DNA of 64,000 nt from Chalara sp. BL73 (Eukaryota; Ascomycota; Leotiomycetes; Helotiales): assembly GCA_918026815.1 (NCBI GenBank), contig CAKJVC010000006.1:744001-808000 (forward strand), written 5' to 3'. The notes below the pieces were generated by a model. That model ran no database searches. It was given only the letters and a program-made list of their open reading frames with translations, and was not told where the DNA came from. The position numbers and the translations under genes were made by a program. Below are positions 23,123-33,956 of this stretch, piece after piece. The stretch's first letter is position 1. Each line of letters starts with the position of its first letter.

Positions 23123-25200
23123 ATGACCTCGGCTGCATTTGCCATAGTAGATTTGCTTTGCGCTGAAGCTTCTAGCATCGCTGTACAACCGTTATTACTT
23201 TTTTCAGAAAGCGAATTCGACTCGTATAAAGCTGTTTACGCGTTTGCGCAAGCTTACGCAAAGTCAGTTTTGTACGCTTTTGTAGTAGAAAAAGCTGATC
23301 GCCGTAAAAGCCGCGTATTTCGATATTTCAATTGTCAGCGTAAAAGCTGTGCGCAAACAGCTGAGTACAGACTTAGAGTCGAAAATTAGCATTGTAAAAA
23401 AAAGCGAAATACAGCAAAAACCGGATGCTTTTTTTCGATTAAAGTTCGCGAGCGTACGAATAGCATATAAAATCTTTGCTACTGTAAAAATACAAAATAT
23501 AATAGTTATAATTACTTTCTAGCTAAAGCTTTTAGCGCTTTTGCAGTTTACTGCTAGCTAAGTGTTTTTTAATTAAAAGTTATACAATTTAATCGCAAAG
23601 CTAAAATCGAACTAGCTCGAACCGTAATTGCTTTTTAACTACAAGATTTTTTACTTCGAATTATACTTCGAAATATTTATAATATTAACGCGCAAATCGA
23701 CCGTGAAAAGCGAAAAAAAAAAACTACTAGCCGAAACTTTTGTTGCAAAGTTAAAAAGCTAAAAATCTGCGAAAAAAGTTGTATTTAAAGTCGAACAAAA
23801 TAGTTAAAGTTATATAACTTTTTTGTTTATTGCGCTTGTAAAGTTAGTAAAATATTTGAATTAAAACGCAGAAATTGTATTGCTCGATTGTATTTACAAA
23901 ATTAACAAATTTAATATGCTTTTGCTTTATATTATAAATATCGACAGTTTAAATCAAAGCTTTATTATTGCGATTTGCTTTTTTGATTAAAAAACCGAAA
24001 AAAACTACAATAAAGCGGTTTTACAGCTTTGTTAGCTTTTCAACTTTTTTGTGTATTTTTTTGTACTTGCTACTAATTGCGAAGTTGTTTTAATTTCTGC
24101 TTTTGAACGTTATTTTCTAGCGATTCGTACTAAAGTTGTTTTTTGTTTTTGGTATATTTTTAAAAACGTTACTTTTTATTGCAAGCCGAAATTCGAAACT
24201 ATAAATTGCTAGAAACTGTTTTTAAAAAGATTTTGTAAAGTCGTACAAGCTAAAACTGAAAAAGAATTCGAAAATATACTCGCAGAATAAAAAGCTGATT
24301 TTTACTGAAACAACAGTAATCCATATTAAACTGTTAGTAAGCTTTTAGCGACGTTAGCACATATTCAAAAACAAGCTAAATTCGAGCTTGAACGCTTTGT
24401 TTTAGTATATTGTATTAGCTAGTAATTAACGATTTATAAATCGAAAGTCGTACACGCTTAAATAGATCGCTTTTTTTATATAAAAGCACGTACGACGTTT
24501 CGACTCGAAAAAAGTTATCGTACGCTTAAAAAATAAATAAGAAGCTTTAATAGTGATTTAGCTCGAGTTTAAAAAGCTGCGCAAAGCGTAATAATTGTCG
24601 AATTAAATCGAATAAAACAAGTACGAGCTCGAAAGTTTCAGTCGATTTTTATACTTTTGTCGAGTTAATTTTTTTATAGCGTAATAAGCAAGATTACGAA
24701 ATTTGAGCTATATAAGCTAAAAAAGCAATATGACTACTATCGACGCTACAAAAAGCTAGCAAACGATTCTAGTATAATTTGTACTGCAAATTTCTTTTTT
24801 TTTTTCGGCGTATTTTGCTAATATATAATCAAAGTAAAAATTACTAATAACGAAACTATTTAACTGCTTGGCTTTTATTTTTTTTATTACTATTATCGGC
24901 TATTTTTTAGCGCTGAACTTTTTATTTTCGAACTTTTTATACTCGATTCTATAAACTGCTAACGACGTCGAATAGAAAAAGCTGAACGAAAAGCTTACGC
25001 GCGCTAACATAATAAATTACAAACAGTTTAAACAAAAAAAATATTAAGTTAATACAAACAAGCAATACAACTTTTATGTTACTGTTTAACGTGTATACTT
25101 TACAGTTACGATAAAGCTATTTGTCGAAGTTGTCGATTAACTAGCTATACTCGTAGTAATTGCTTTATTCGACTACTTGATCAACTTTAAATACTATATA
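23123..25200 (+). pseudogene. MULE transposase remnant, RIP-degraded
   Basis: The N-terminal part is still open to 23389 (FDSYKAVYAFAQAYAKSVLYAF), resembling the FAR1-like N-terminal domain of fungal MULE transposases. The DDE core reads DCIYKINKFNMLLLYI near 23886 (first Asp kept), then NIDSLNQSFIIAICFF. LATNCEVVLISAFERYF near 24075 has Asn at the position of the second Asp, and KVVFCFWYIFKNV has Tyr where the motif His is expected. Later, IDRFFYIKARTTF near 24460 and RTLKNK fit the MULE C-terminal part. A frame change lies between 23389 and 23880, and stops are frequent. The damage is G-to-A and C-to-T. Confidence 0.8.
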
Positions 25201-25345
25201 TTTTATTTTATTAACCGCAAGTTTTCGACTTATTTTACAACAGTCAAAACTACTTAAATTACATTTAAATTAAAAGAAAGCTGCTGCAAGCCGATAAGTG
25301 AGTACTTGCAACGCAATACGCGGCTAAATTCCAAAGCTAATTGTC

Positions 25346-25799
25346 TGTAACGTACGGGGTAGCCTTAGGCCTAGGTAGCTGGGCTTAAGGCTCGTTGGTT
25401 GGTATGGTATATATGAAATAGACTAGACACTGCTTCCCACTAAAGAGTGAGACGTTACAAGTATAACAAAAACTATATTTGCTAAACTATAAAGTAAGTT
25501 AAGCACAAAGCTTTTAAACTATAAAACTACGACTACTTATATACTATAGTTAAGCTAAAGTCTTTTAAAGTTTTTGAAGTTTATATAAACTTTTAAAACT
25601 TTTCTAGACTTTATTACATAATACAATTGCGGCTTCCAGAAGTCAATAAGCCGTTTGCTTTTTTATTTATTTAAAGTTTTAAAACATTAGCTGACTTTAG
25701 AACTTACATTTTTAAAGTTTTTATTAGTTTTAAAACGCTAAAGCGTTTTAAAGCTTTTTTTTTAAGCTTTTAGCAAGTTTTAAAATTCGGTTTGTAACA
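25346..25799 (-). repeat. Left LTR (3' LTR) of the nested gypsy element
   Basis: TGTAACGTAC...TTTGTAACA, 454 bp, same length as 31539-31992. The outer about 110 bp keeps GC-rich sequence (GGGGTAGCC, GGCCTAGG, GCTTCCCAC). The inner part is AT-converted where the other LTR is not. Confidence 0.9.
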
Positions 25800-26539
25800 C
25801 TATTTCTTTTCCGTTTTAGCGTGCTTTTACGCTTAAATACAAATAAAGAAATTTCGCGCGAAAAGCATAGTTTTTTTCTTTTTTTACTATACTACTTTAG
25901 CGCACGAACAAAATCAAAAATCGTAGTAAAAGTTTGTTCGAAAAAAAAATTCGTAAAAAATTTAAATTAGCTGATTTTATCGAGTTTGTTAGCGAAAAAA
26001 TGTTTTTGTGTACTTAGTGTAAAAAAAGAATTTAAAATGTATTGCTAATTCAAAAAAAGAACGTTTTGCGAAATGTTTTAAATGTATATAAGCGAAATGT
26101 TTTTGCGACACGAGCGTTTTTTGTTCGAGCGCTAAAACTTCGAAGTTTCGCGTTTAGTTAACTGAATGTTTTTTGATTGTTAGCTAAAAAAGCTAAACAA
26201 TAAAAAAAAAAAAGCTTCGGCTTAAGTTTAAAAAGCTATAGTTAAAATAGTTCGCTTTAAGAAACAAAAAGCATTTATTAAAAGTTGTCGAAAAAAAATA
26301 GCTTGTTGTAGTTTTCGCTATTTAAAAAAGCTAAATACTGCTAAAAAAAAAAAAGAAAAAAAGCTAAAACAAAAAAAAGTAAAAAGCAAAAACAAGCAGC
26401 CGCTGTTAACGTCGCTGTTTACGCTAACAGATTTTATAACGATTTTTTAGTAAAATTTTTTAGTTTTTTAAACTTTTTTTAAGCAAATCAAAATTTTGTT
26501 AATAAAACTTTGCTAACAATTTAAAGCAATTAAAGTTGC

Positions 26540-29150
26540 TTTTAAGTTTTTATATGTTTTTTAAATGTAAATAGTTTTTTTATTTAACGAAGTATTTAAT
26601 TTGTGTTTTAACGTACTTGCAGTTTAAAATTTGTTTTACTTTATATTTAACGTTTAAATTAACTAAAAAAAATTCGGTTTTTAGCGCTAATAAAATGTTT
26701 AGTAATGCTTTTTTAAGCAGAAATACGTAAAATACTAAATAAACATTTATGTTTTTAAACAAATTCAATTTGTAGTTTAAAAGTTTTTTAATTTTTTTAA
26801 TTTTATATAGCTTTAATTTTTTGTAGTTTAGTTTATTACTTAGTTTTTTAGTGTTAATATTTTTTTTAAGCAAATAAACTTTTTTTTTTTTTTTGAAAGT
26901 AAACTTTTAACTACGTTTTTTATTGTAGTAATAAACGTTTTTTTTTGCTACAAACTACAAGTTTTTTGCTAGTTTTTTGTGCAGTTTTTTAATGTTTTAA
27001 ACTTTAACGCGAATATATTTATTGTTAATATTCGTGATTTTTGGTTTTTTGTATACTATTAGCTTATAGCTATAATTAGCGAAAAATAGTAAAACTAGTG
27101 TTGTTTTTGTAGTCGAACTGTTGTATACGAATTGTACGAATAGCAACAGTTAAATTTAATTGTTTTGTTTGTAGTTAATATAGTATTTTAAATATATTTT
27201 TATTATTTAGTTTATTTTTTTTGTTTAACTGTTAGTTTATAAATAAAAAAACGTAAATAGCTTTTTTTTAACGTTTAGTTGCGCTATAAAGCTCGTTTAG
27301 AATTTAAATGTAAAAAGCTTGTTTTTATTCGATATAATTTTTTTTAGTAGTTTATACAAAACAATTACTTTTTTAAAAAAAGTGTATATAAAGTTTTTTG
27401 TTGTATTTAACTCGCAGTATAAAACAAGTATTACATATTTTGTTAGTTTTTTTATTATAACTAAAATAAAATCGTATTTTATTTTTATTATTAAGTTTTT
27501 AAACTTTAAAAGTTTAACAATAAAGTTTTAAAATATTAATTTTTATAATATAAATAATATCGAAGTTGTTTGTATTTGTTTATAAAAAGCTCGACGTAAA
27601 ACTTTGTTTTTAATATAAGTATTACAACCGTTAACTACTGTTTTTATTATAGTTTTCAGTTTTAAACACTAAAAAGTTTTCGCAATTTTTTTATACGTTT
27701 TTTTAATTTTTTAGTATTTGTGTGCAAAAAAGCTATACTGTTTTTTAACAAAACTTTTTTTAATTTTTTTAAATATATACAGTTTTTTTGTTTTTTTTTG
27801 TTAAAAAATTTCGTTATTTTTTTTATTTTTTTCGAGAGTTTTTTTTAGTATTCGTTATACGTTTAAATTTCGTTTAGTGCTGTTTTTAAAACGTGCTAAT
27901 TATAACTTAGTAAAATTATATTTTACTATTGTTACAATTTTTTTTATATTTAAAACAAAGTTTTTATTTTCGAGTTTTTTAAACAAAACTATTTTTTAAT
28001 ATATTTTAAAGTTTTTGTATTTTAGTTTTTTGTTAAACGCGTCGGTTTTCGCGTTGTTTGTTTTATTAATATATTTAATAACTAAGTCGAATTTTGCTAG
28101 TTTTTTAGTTTATTTAACTAATTTTCGGTTGTTTAAAATTTTAATAGTAATAAAAGTTTTAAAATTTATATAGTCGATATAAATAGTAACTGTAAATTTT
28201 GCTTTTTGTAAATAAATGCACTAGTATTTTAGCGCTTTTACAATTGCAAGCAGTTTTTTTTTATAAATATTGTAATTTTGTTTTGTTAACAATATTGTTT
28301 TTAAAAAGTAAGCAACAAAATATAATTTATTGTTGTCGTTTTTTTAAAAGTAAACTGTTTTTATTATTGTATTTAAAGTATTAGTTTCGATTATACTTTT
28401 TTTATTTTTGTTATAGTATTAAAAAATTAGTTTTTTAATAAACTTATTTTTAATTTTTTTAAAAACTGCTTTTTAATTTATTTTTTATTCGAAAAGTACG
28501 TTTTTTTTAATTAGTTGTATTAAAAAATAAACTAACTTTAAATATTTTTTAATAAATTGTCGGCAAAAATTAACGAATTTTAAAAATAATTGCACGTTTT
28601 TAACGTTGCGTAGTAATTTTTATTTTTAAATATTTTTAATTTTAATAAAATCGATAGCGAAATACTTTGTTTTAACAATGTATTTTAAAAAATTTATTTT
28701 AGTAATATTAAATTTACATTTCGACAATTTTAAGCGAAAATCTATTTGTACAAACTTTTGTATAATTTGTTTTATATGCTTTTCGTGTTTTTTTAGTTTT
28801 TTCGAGTAAATTAAAATATTGTCGAAATAATATACAACTGTTTTTTATAAAAAAATTTTTAAAATGTTTTTGTTTTGTTTTTAGCAAATTACAAAAGTAT
28901 TAATTAAGCCGAAAAGTATAATCGTATATTTTTATAGTTTCGAAAATAGTATAAAAACTGTTTTTTATTTATAGTTTTTTTTAATTTATATTAAAACGAA
29001 CAAACTTTTTTAATTAAGTTTAATAAATATTTTTGTTTTAATTAAACTGTTTTGCAAATACTAGTTACTAAATACAAAATATACGTTTTTTATTGTAACA
29101 TTATTTAAGTTACAATAGTTTACGCAAAGTTTTTTTTTAAAGTTTTTTTT
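26540..29150 (-). pseudogene. Pol remnant (RT to chromodomain integrase) of the nested element
   Basis: On the minus strand RT reads DKT-like KTVVYYFDNILIYSKKLKKH near 28790-28850, where YLDD is expected. The integrase C-terminus at 26580-26873 reads KLNYKKLKLYKIKKIKKLLN, VYLVFYVFLLKKA and YKVKQILNCKYVKTQIKYFVK, and runs past a stop into KNYLHLKN (chromodomain WKGYxxxENTW-type reading). This places it with chromoviruses, whose chromodomain directs insertion to marked chromatin. Dead copy. Confidence 0.8.
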
Positions 29151-31538
29151 GTTTTTTTTTTTTTTACGTATTAACAGTATATTTAATACTGCTAGTAATT
29201 TGGATTTTTTAATTTATTTCTTTTTTGCTGATTTTTTTATATATTTTTTAAACGTTTTTAAAATTTGTAAATTGTATAATTTTAGTTTTTTAAAAAATGG
29301 TTTTTTTTTTTTTTTTAAATTAATTTTATAATTTTATAGTTAATGTTTTAACAAAACACGTATATTTTGTAAATTTTTAAACAGCTGTAAAAACTTTTTG
29401 TATAGTACAAGTATTTAGTCGAACGTATTTTTTGTATTTCGCTATACTAAACTTTTAAGTTTTTAAAGTTTTAGCTTAAAAAAAACAGCGCTAGCTTTTT
29501 TTTCGCTATGTGTATTTTGTAAATTACTTTTTATACAAGTGTATTTGTTAAATCGAATACTGTTATTCGTTTAATTTATATTCGAATTATACTTTTTAAT
29601 TTAAAAAGTTTTAAAAATAATATTATGCTTTTTAATTAATATAACGTTAAAAACTATTTTTTTAGTATGTTTTTTTAGTATAACTATTTTTATAAACAAA
29701 GTTTTTTTTTTAACTTATTTATTTGTATTAACGTTTTTGTTATTAATTGCCGTTATTTAGTACGAACGTTTTTTATATTTTATTTTAATTGTTTTTTTTT
29801 AAACGTATTTCGTGTTAATATATATATTTATAGCTTTAATATTAATTATAACTTTTATATTCGCGTTTTTTAGTTTTACGGTTTTTTTAAATTAATATAA
29901 TTTTGAAATAGTTGTTATTTGTTTTAGTTTTTGCTTTTTAATAGCGTTGCTGTATATAGCGTTTAATTATAATTTATAGTCGAGTTTTTTTTTTATTAAT
30001 TTATAAAACTTATTTTCAGCTATATAATTAATTTTTAGCTTTTTATTTTCGGCGAATATTTTATAGTTAAAGTTTTTAGTTATACGTTGCTAAATGCAAC
30101 GTTTTTTTAAATTGTTTATTATTTTTTAAGTATTTTTTTTTTTAAATATTGTTTTAAGCCCGAAAATCGTTTTTTAGCTACATATTTTTCGATAATTTTT
30201 TCGTTAGCTAGTTTAAACGCTACGCAGTGCTCGTTTTTATAAATAATTTTAGCTTTTATTTCGAAAAGTTTTGTATTTATGTTTTTTTTTATAACTTTTT
30301 TTAATAGTTAAACTTTTTTATATTTGTTAAAAAAAACTATATTCTGGCTTTTTTTTCGAACAAAACTAGTTTTTATTTTTTTTATTTTTTCGAGTGCAAT
30401 TTTAAAGCTAGCGTTAAATTTATAGTTTTTAAAGCAAAAAACTCGAGTTTTAAAAGTTGCGTAGTTATTTTTATATTTTCGAGTTTTTTTTTAAAAAATC
30501 TATAAAAATTTTTTTGTGTTTTGTATTTTTTTACGAGTTTTTTTATACAAGCTTTTTTAATTTAAGTAATGTTAGTTTGTTTTTTGTTTTTGTTTTTTTT
30601 GTAAAACGAAATTATATATTTTTTTTTGTTGTAAGTGTAGCATAATTTGTTTTTTTTTTTGCGTTGCATTTCTTTTTTAAATATAAACTTTTTTTTTTTC
30701 GTAGCGTTTATTTTTATAAGTTTTAGCTAACAGTTTAGCTTTTTTTTTTAAATTACGCTTTTTTTTTTCGTTTTTATAGTAGTAGCGTTTTTTTATAAAT
30801 TTTTGGTTTTTGTAAAAGTTGCTAATTTTGTTGTTTATTAGCACAAATATTTCGATTAAAAATTTTATATTTGTAAAATTGTTTATTTAAGCAAATTTAG
30901 TTTAAATATAAATTTTAAGTTTTTTTATATAGTAACTAATTAAAACTTGTATGTTTTAGCTAGTTTAAACAGTATATTTTTTAAATTTTGTAGCGTAAAC
31001 AATAGTCGTTTTTATTTGCTGTAAACTATACAAATGTCGTTCGACGGTTTTTTTTTTATTTATGTTTTTAAATATTGCTTTAATCGCTTTTTTAAATTTT
31101 AACTATTTTTTTAACGCTATTTTAGTAGCCGTTATATATTTGTCGATGTTTTTGTTATGTTAAAAGTAGTTTTTTAAAAGCGGTATAACTTATTTAGCTG
31201 TGTTTTTTTTAAAGCAAAAAACAGTAAACAAACAGTAAGCTTTTTTATAAAAAAACTTGTTATTATTAAATTTCTAATAAATTTTTATTTAAAAAAAAAA
31301 ATTTTCGAAATTTTTTGGGTTTTTGTAGTACTTGTCCGGCAAAAAAACTTTTAAAATTTTCGAAATTTCGATTTTAGTAAATTCGACGTCGAAAAGCTTA
31401 ATATTTTTATTTTTGTCGATAATAGTAATATTTAAAATAACTACTTTTTTTTTTGCTTTTTGCTTTGTTATACTAGCGAAAAAGCTTTTTGTGTTAAGCG
31501 CTATATTGTTTAGTTACTTTAAAACTTAATACTTAAAA

Positions 31539-31992
31539 TGTAACGTACAAAATAGTTTTAAGTTTAAATAGTTAAGCTTAAAACTTGTTAGTTAGTATAG
31601 TATATATAAAATAGACTAAATACTGCTTTTTACTAAAAAGTAAAACGTTACAAGTATAACAAAAACTATATTTGCTAAACTATAAAATAAATTAAGCATA
31701 AAGCTTTTAAACTATAAAACTACAACTATTTATATACTATAGTTAAACTGGAGTTTTTTGAAGTTTTTAAAGTTTATATAAACTTTTAAAACTTTTTTAA
31801 ACTTTATTACGTAATACAGTCGCGGCTTCCAAAAGTCAATAAGCCGTTTGCTTTTTTATTTACTTAAAGTCCCAGGACATTGGCTGACTTTAGGACTTAC
31901 ATCTTTAGGGTCCCTATTGGTCCTGGGACGCCAGAGCGTCCTGGGGCTCTTTTCCTGGGCCCCCAGCAGGTCCCAGGATTCGGTTCGTGACA
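31539..31992 (-). repeat. Right LTR (5' LTR) of the nested gypsy element
   Basis: 454 bp, TGTAACGTAC...TTCGTGACA. The inner (left) part is AT-converted; the outer about 125 bp (31868-31992) is intact and GC-rich (CCCAGGACATT, GGTCCTGGGACGCC, CCCCCAGCAGG). Confidence 0.9.
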
Positions 31993-32123
31993 TTGTTACG
32001 CTTTTACTAGTACTCGATTTAATGTATTTACTTAGCCGAACTTTTTTTAATACAAAGCTTTTTTCACTTCAGCATTTTTTTTTAGTGCGCTTCCCATACA
32101 AATTTGATGATTGGTGGCAGAAA

Positions 32124-32185
32124 ATCATTTCTACAAAGGGGGGGGGGCACTTGGAACAAAGGGGGGGGCACGTGTATCATCCGCC
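32124..32185 (-). repeat. Right terminal inverted repeat of the MULE
   Basis: Reverse complement of 22946-23008 with G-runs of about 10 and 8, followed by the AAAAATAA duplication at 32186-32193. Confidence 0.85.
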
Positions 32186-32193
32186 AAAAATAA

Positions 32194-33620
32194 GAAAATT
32201 GTTCAAAAGCAAAAAGTGCAGTTTAGGAGTAAATTTTGATTGCCTTTCGGACTTTTTCAACTTTGTTTAACGCATAAAATCGCTATAGATATTGTAAGCG
32301 ATCAAAAAGTGCAACCGAATAATTTTAGTGCTTTTTGTTATTTTGTACGCTTTTTTTGCAATGTATACACAACTACACTTTTTTATTTTTGTTGTTACAG
32401 TGTACAAATTAAAAATTTAAATTAAGTTAATAATTGTATACGTTAAAACTGCGTTTATTATTAAGTTTACAATTGTCGGTTGTAAAAACTGACTAAAAAC
32501 TAGCAAAAAAAGTTTCGATTAACGTTACAGATTTTTTTACTTTTAGTTTACTATTAGTAGTAAAAAGAGTTGTAAATAAGTCAAAAGTAATATTTTTTGT
32601 AAGTTTTTTACTAAAAGCGATTAATATCGTTTTATTTTATAAAGCCTAGTTTTTTTAAAAGTTTTTAGCTAACGTTTTATTTTTTTCGATTTGCTTAATT
32701 CGAGTATAATCGAAAAAGCAATTAAGTAATAATTCTAAAAACGATATACTGAAAAATATTCGATAATACAAAAAGTGTAATACTAAATTAATAAAAAAAA
32801 AATCGAGGTTTTATACTTTACAGTATTAGCTCGCGTTTTTTAAAATTACTAAAAACAAAGCTAATTTACAAAACTACCAAAAAATAATATTTTTTAAAAC
32901 TCGAATTAATTATACTGCGCGTTATTTTAAGAATTTATTATTGTCGCTCGGGTTTTCAACTGCTTAAAATCGTTTATTCGCACTAAAAAAAGCAATAGTT
33001 ACAAACTTGATACTTATAGCAAAATGCGCTGTAACAGTTTTATTTTTACTTCGATTTGTTAATAGTATAATATTTTTTAATATAAATTATTTTACACTTA
33101 AAATCAACTTATTTCTGAATTTTTAAAACGCCGAAAAGTTCAAGACTTAGTAATATTCTCGATTTTTATTTTCGTAAAGTTGTTAGCGCTTTAAAAGCTA
33201 TAATAGCTTAATAACTTTATTGCTTAAAAAGCTTTTTCGCGAGCCGGCTATTTTGTATAACTTTTTTTATAATATAGTTTTTGTTTTTAATTGTATTAAG
33301 AACTTTTGTAGTAGCGTTTAAAAAAAGCAAAAGAAATATTAGTAATAATGTTGTAATAAAAAAAAAAAAAGCTAGTAATAACAAGTAGCAGAAAATCCTC
33401 GATAATTTAAGTACGTTTTAGCTGCAAAGCCGCATTTCAGCTGACTAACTAGCTTTGGCACAGTATTTAGTATTATTGCCAATATAATATAAGATCCGAT
33501 TTCCATACTAATACTAGCGCTCTACGAGATATCTTATACTAATACTAGCGTAGTATCAAAAAGTCGATCTCATATGTCTCGAGACTCGATATTACTAAAT
33601 ACTACGATACTAACTCGTTC
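32194..33620. other. AT-rich degraded DNA with an unassigned remnant
   Basis: This is the sequence the MULE inserted into. A plus-strand reading near 32790-33030 (KIEVLYFTVLARVF, FTKLPKNNIF, EFIIVARVFNCLKSF) is too regular for random AT DNA but matches no family recognised here. At 33500-33560 the string ACTAATACTAGCG is repeated about 36 bp apart. The AT-rich composition ends abruptly near 33.45-33.6 kb. Confidence 0.4.
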
Positions 33621-33956
33621 ACTGGGAGAGATGATGGCGTAGAGTGTGAATTGGTTTGATGATTTCCTAAGGATTGAGGGAAGTGTTGATGTGGGAAAGC
33701 TGATGAGCGGAGAGCAGGACGCTTTCTATAGACGTGAAGGACTCGGACTTCGCATCCAACGGTCTCCCCAGTTTACAATAAACAATGCATTATCCCGCCT
33801 GCAATGGATATCCTAGTCCATCCGAAGCAGGCATCTGAGTTCTTAAGTCGAAAAAGGCAATCGACTCCATTAGCCGAAATGTATTGTACCATCGCCCTTG
33901 CGCCTATTGACGAGGTTTCCCCATTTCCGCTCGGACATCTAAGTAATCAATCCCGT

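Larger units (their letters stand above)
25346..31992 (-). mobile_element. Nested chromodomain Ty3/gypsy retrotransposon (family C)
   Basis: Two 454-bp direct LTRs (25346-25799 and 31539-31992) bound the element. Flanks are TTGTC on the left and TTGTT on the right, a 5-bp target duplication differing by one C/T. Coding relics run on the minus strand: RT box YFDN near 28803-28838, integrase end and chromodomain at 26540-26873. It lies downstream of the MULE transposase inside the MULE, so it inserted later. RIP-degraded except for the outer parts of the LTRs. Confidence 0.9.
22946..32185 (+). mobile_element. MULE-type DNA transposon with 8-bp target duplication, interrupted by a gypsy element
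   Basis: Both ends begin GGCGGATGATACACGTGCCC reading inward and stay inverted for about 60 bp, ending TTGTAGAAATGA. The octamer AAAAATAA flanks the element directly (22938-22945 and 32186-32193). Mutator-like elements make 8-11 bp duplications. The transposase relic at 23123-25200 is of the fungal MULE kind. Without the nested 6.6-kb insertion the element would be about 2.6 kb, a normal size. The interior is RIP-mutated; the ends are not. Confidence 0.85.

Noticed and set aside
23009..32123. A giant cargo-carrying element (Starship-like) because of the 9.2-kb span between inverted ends
   Set aside because: Most of the span is an ordinary LTR retrotransposon with its own target duplication; no tyrosine-recombinase captain was seen and the emptied element is about 2.6 kb.
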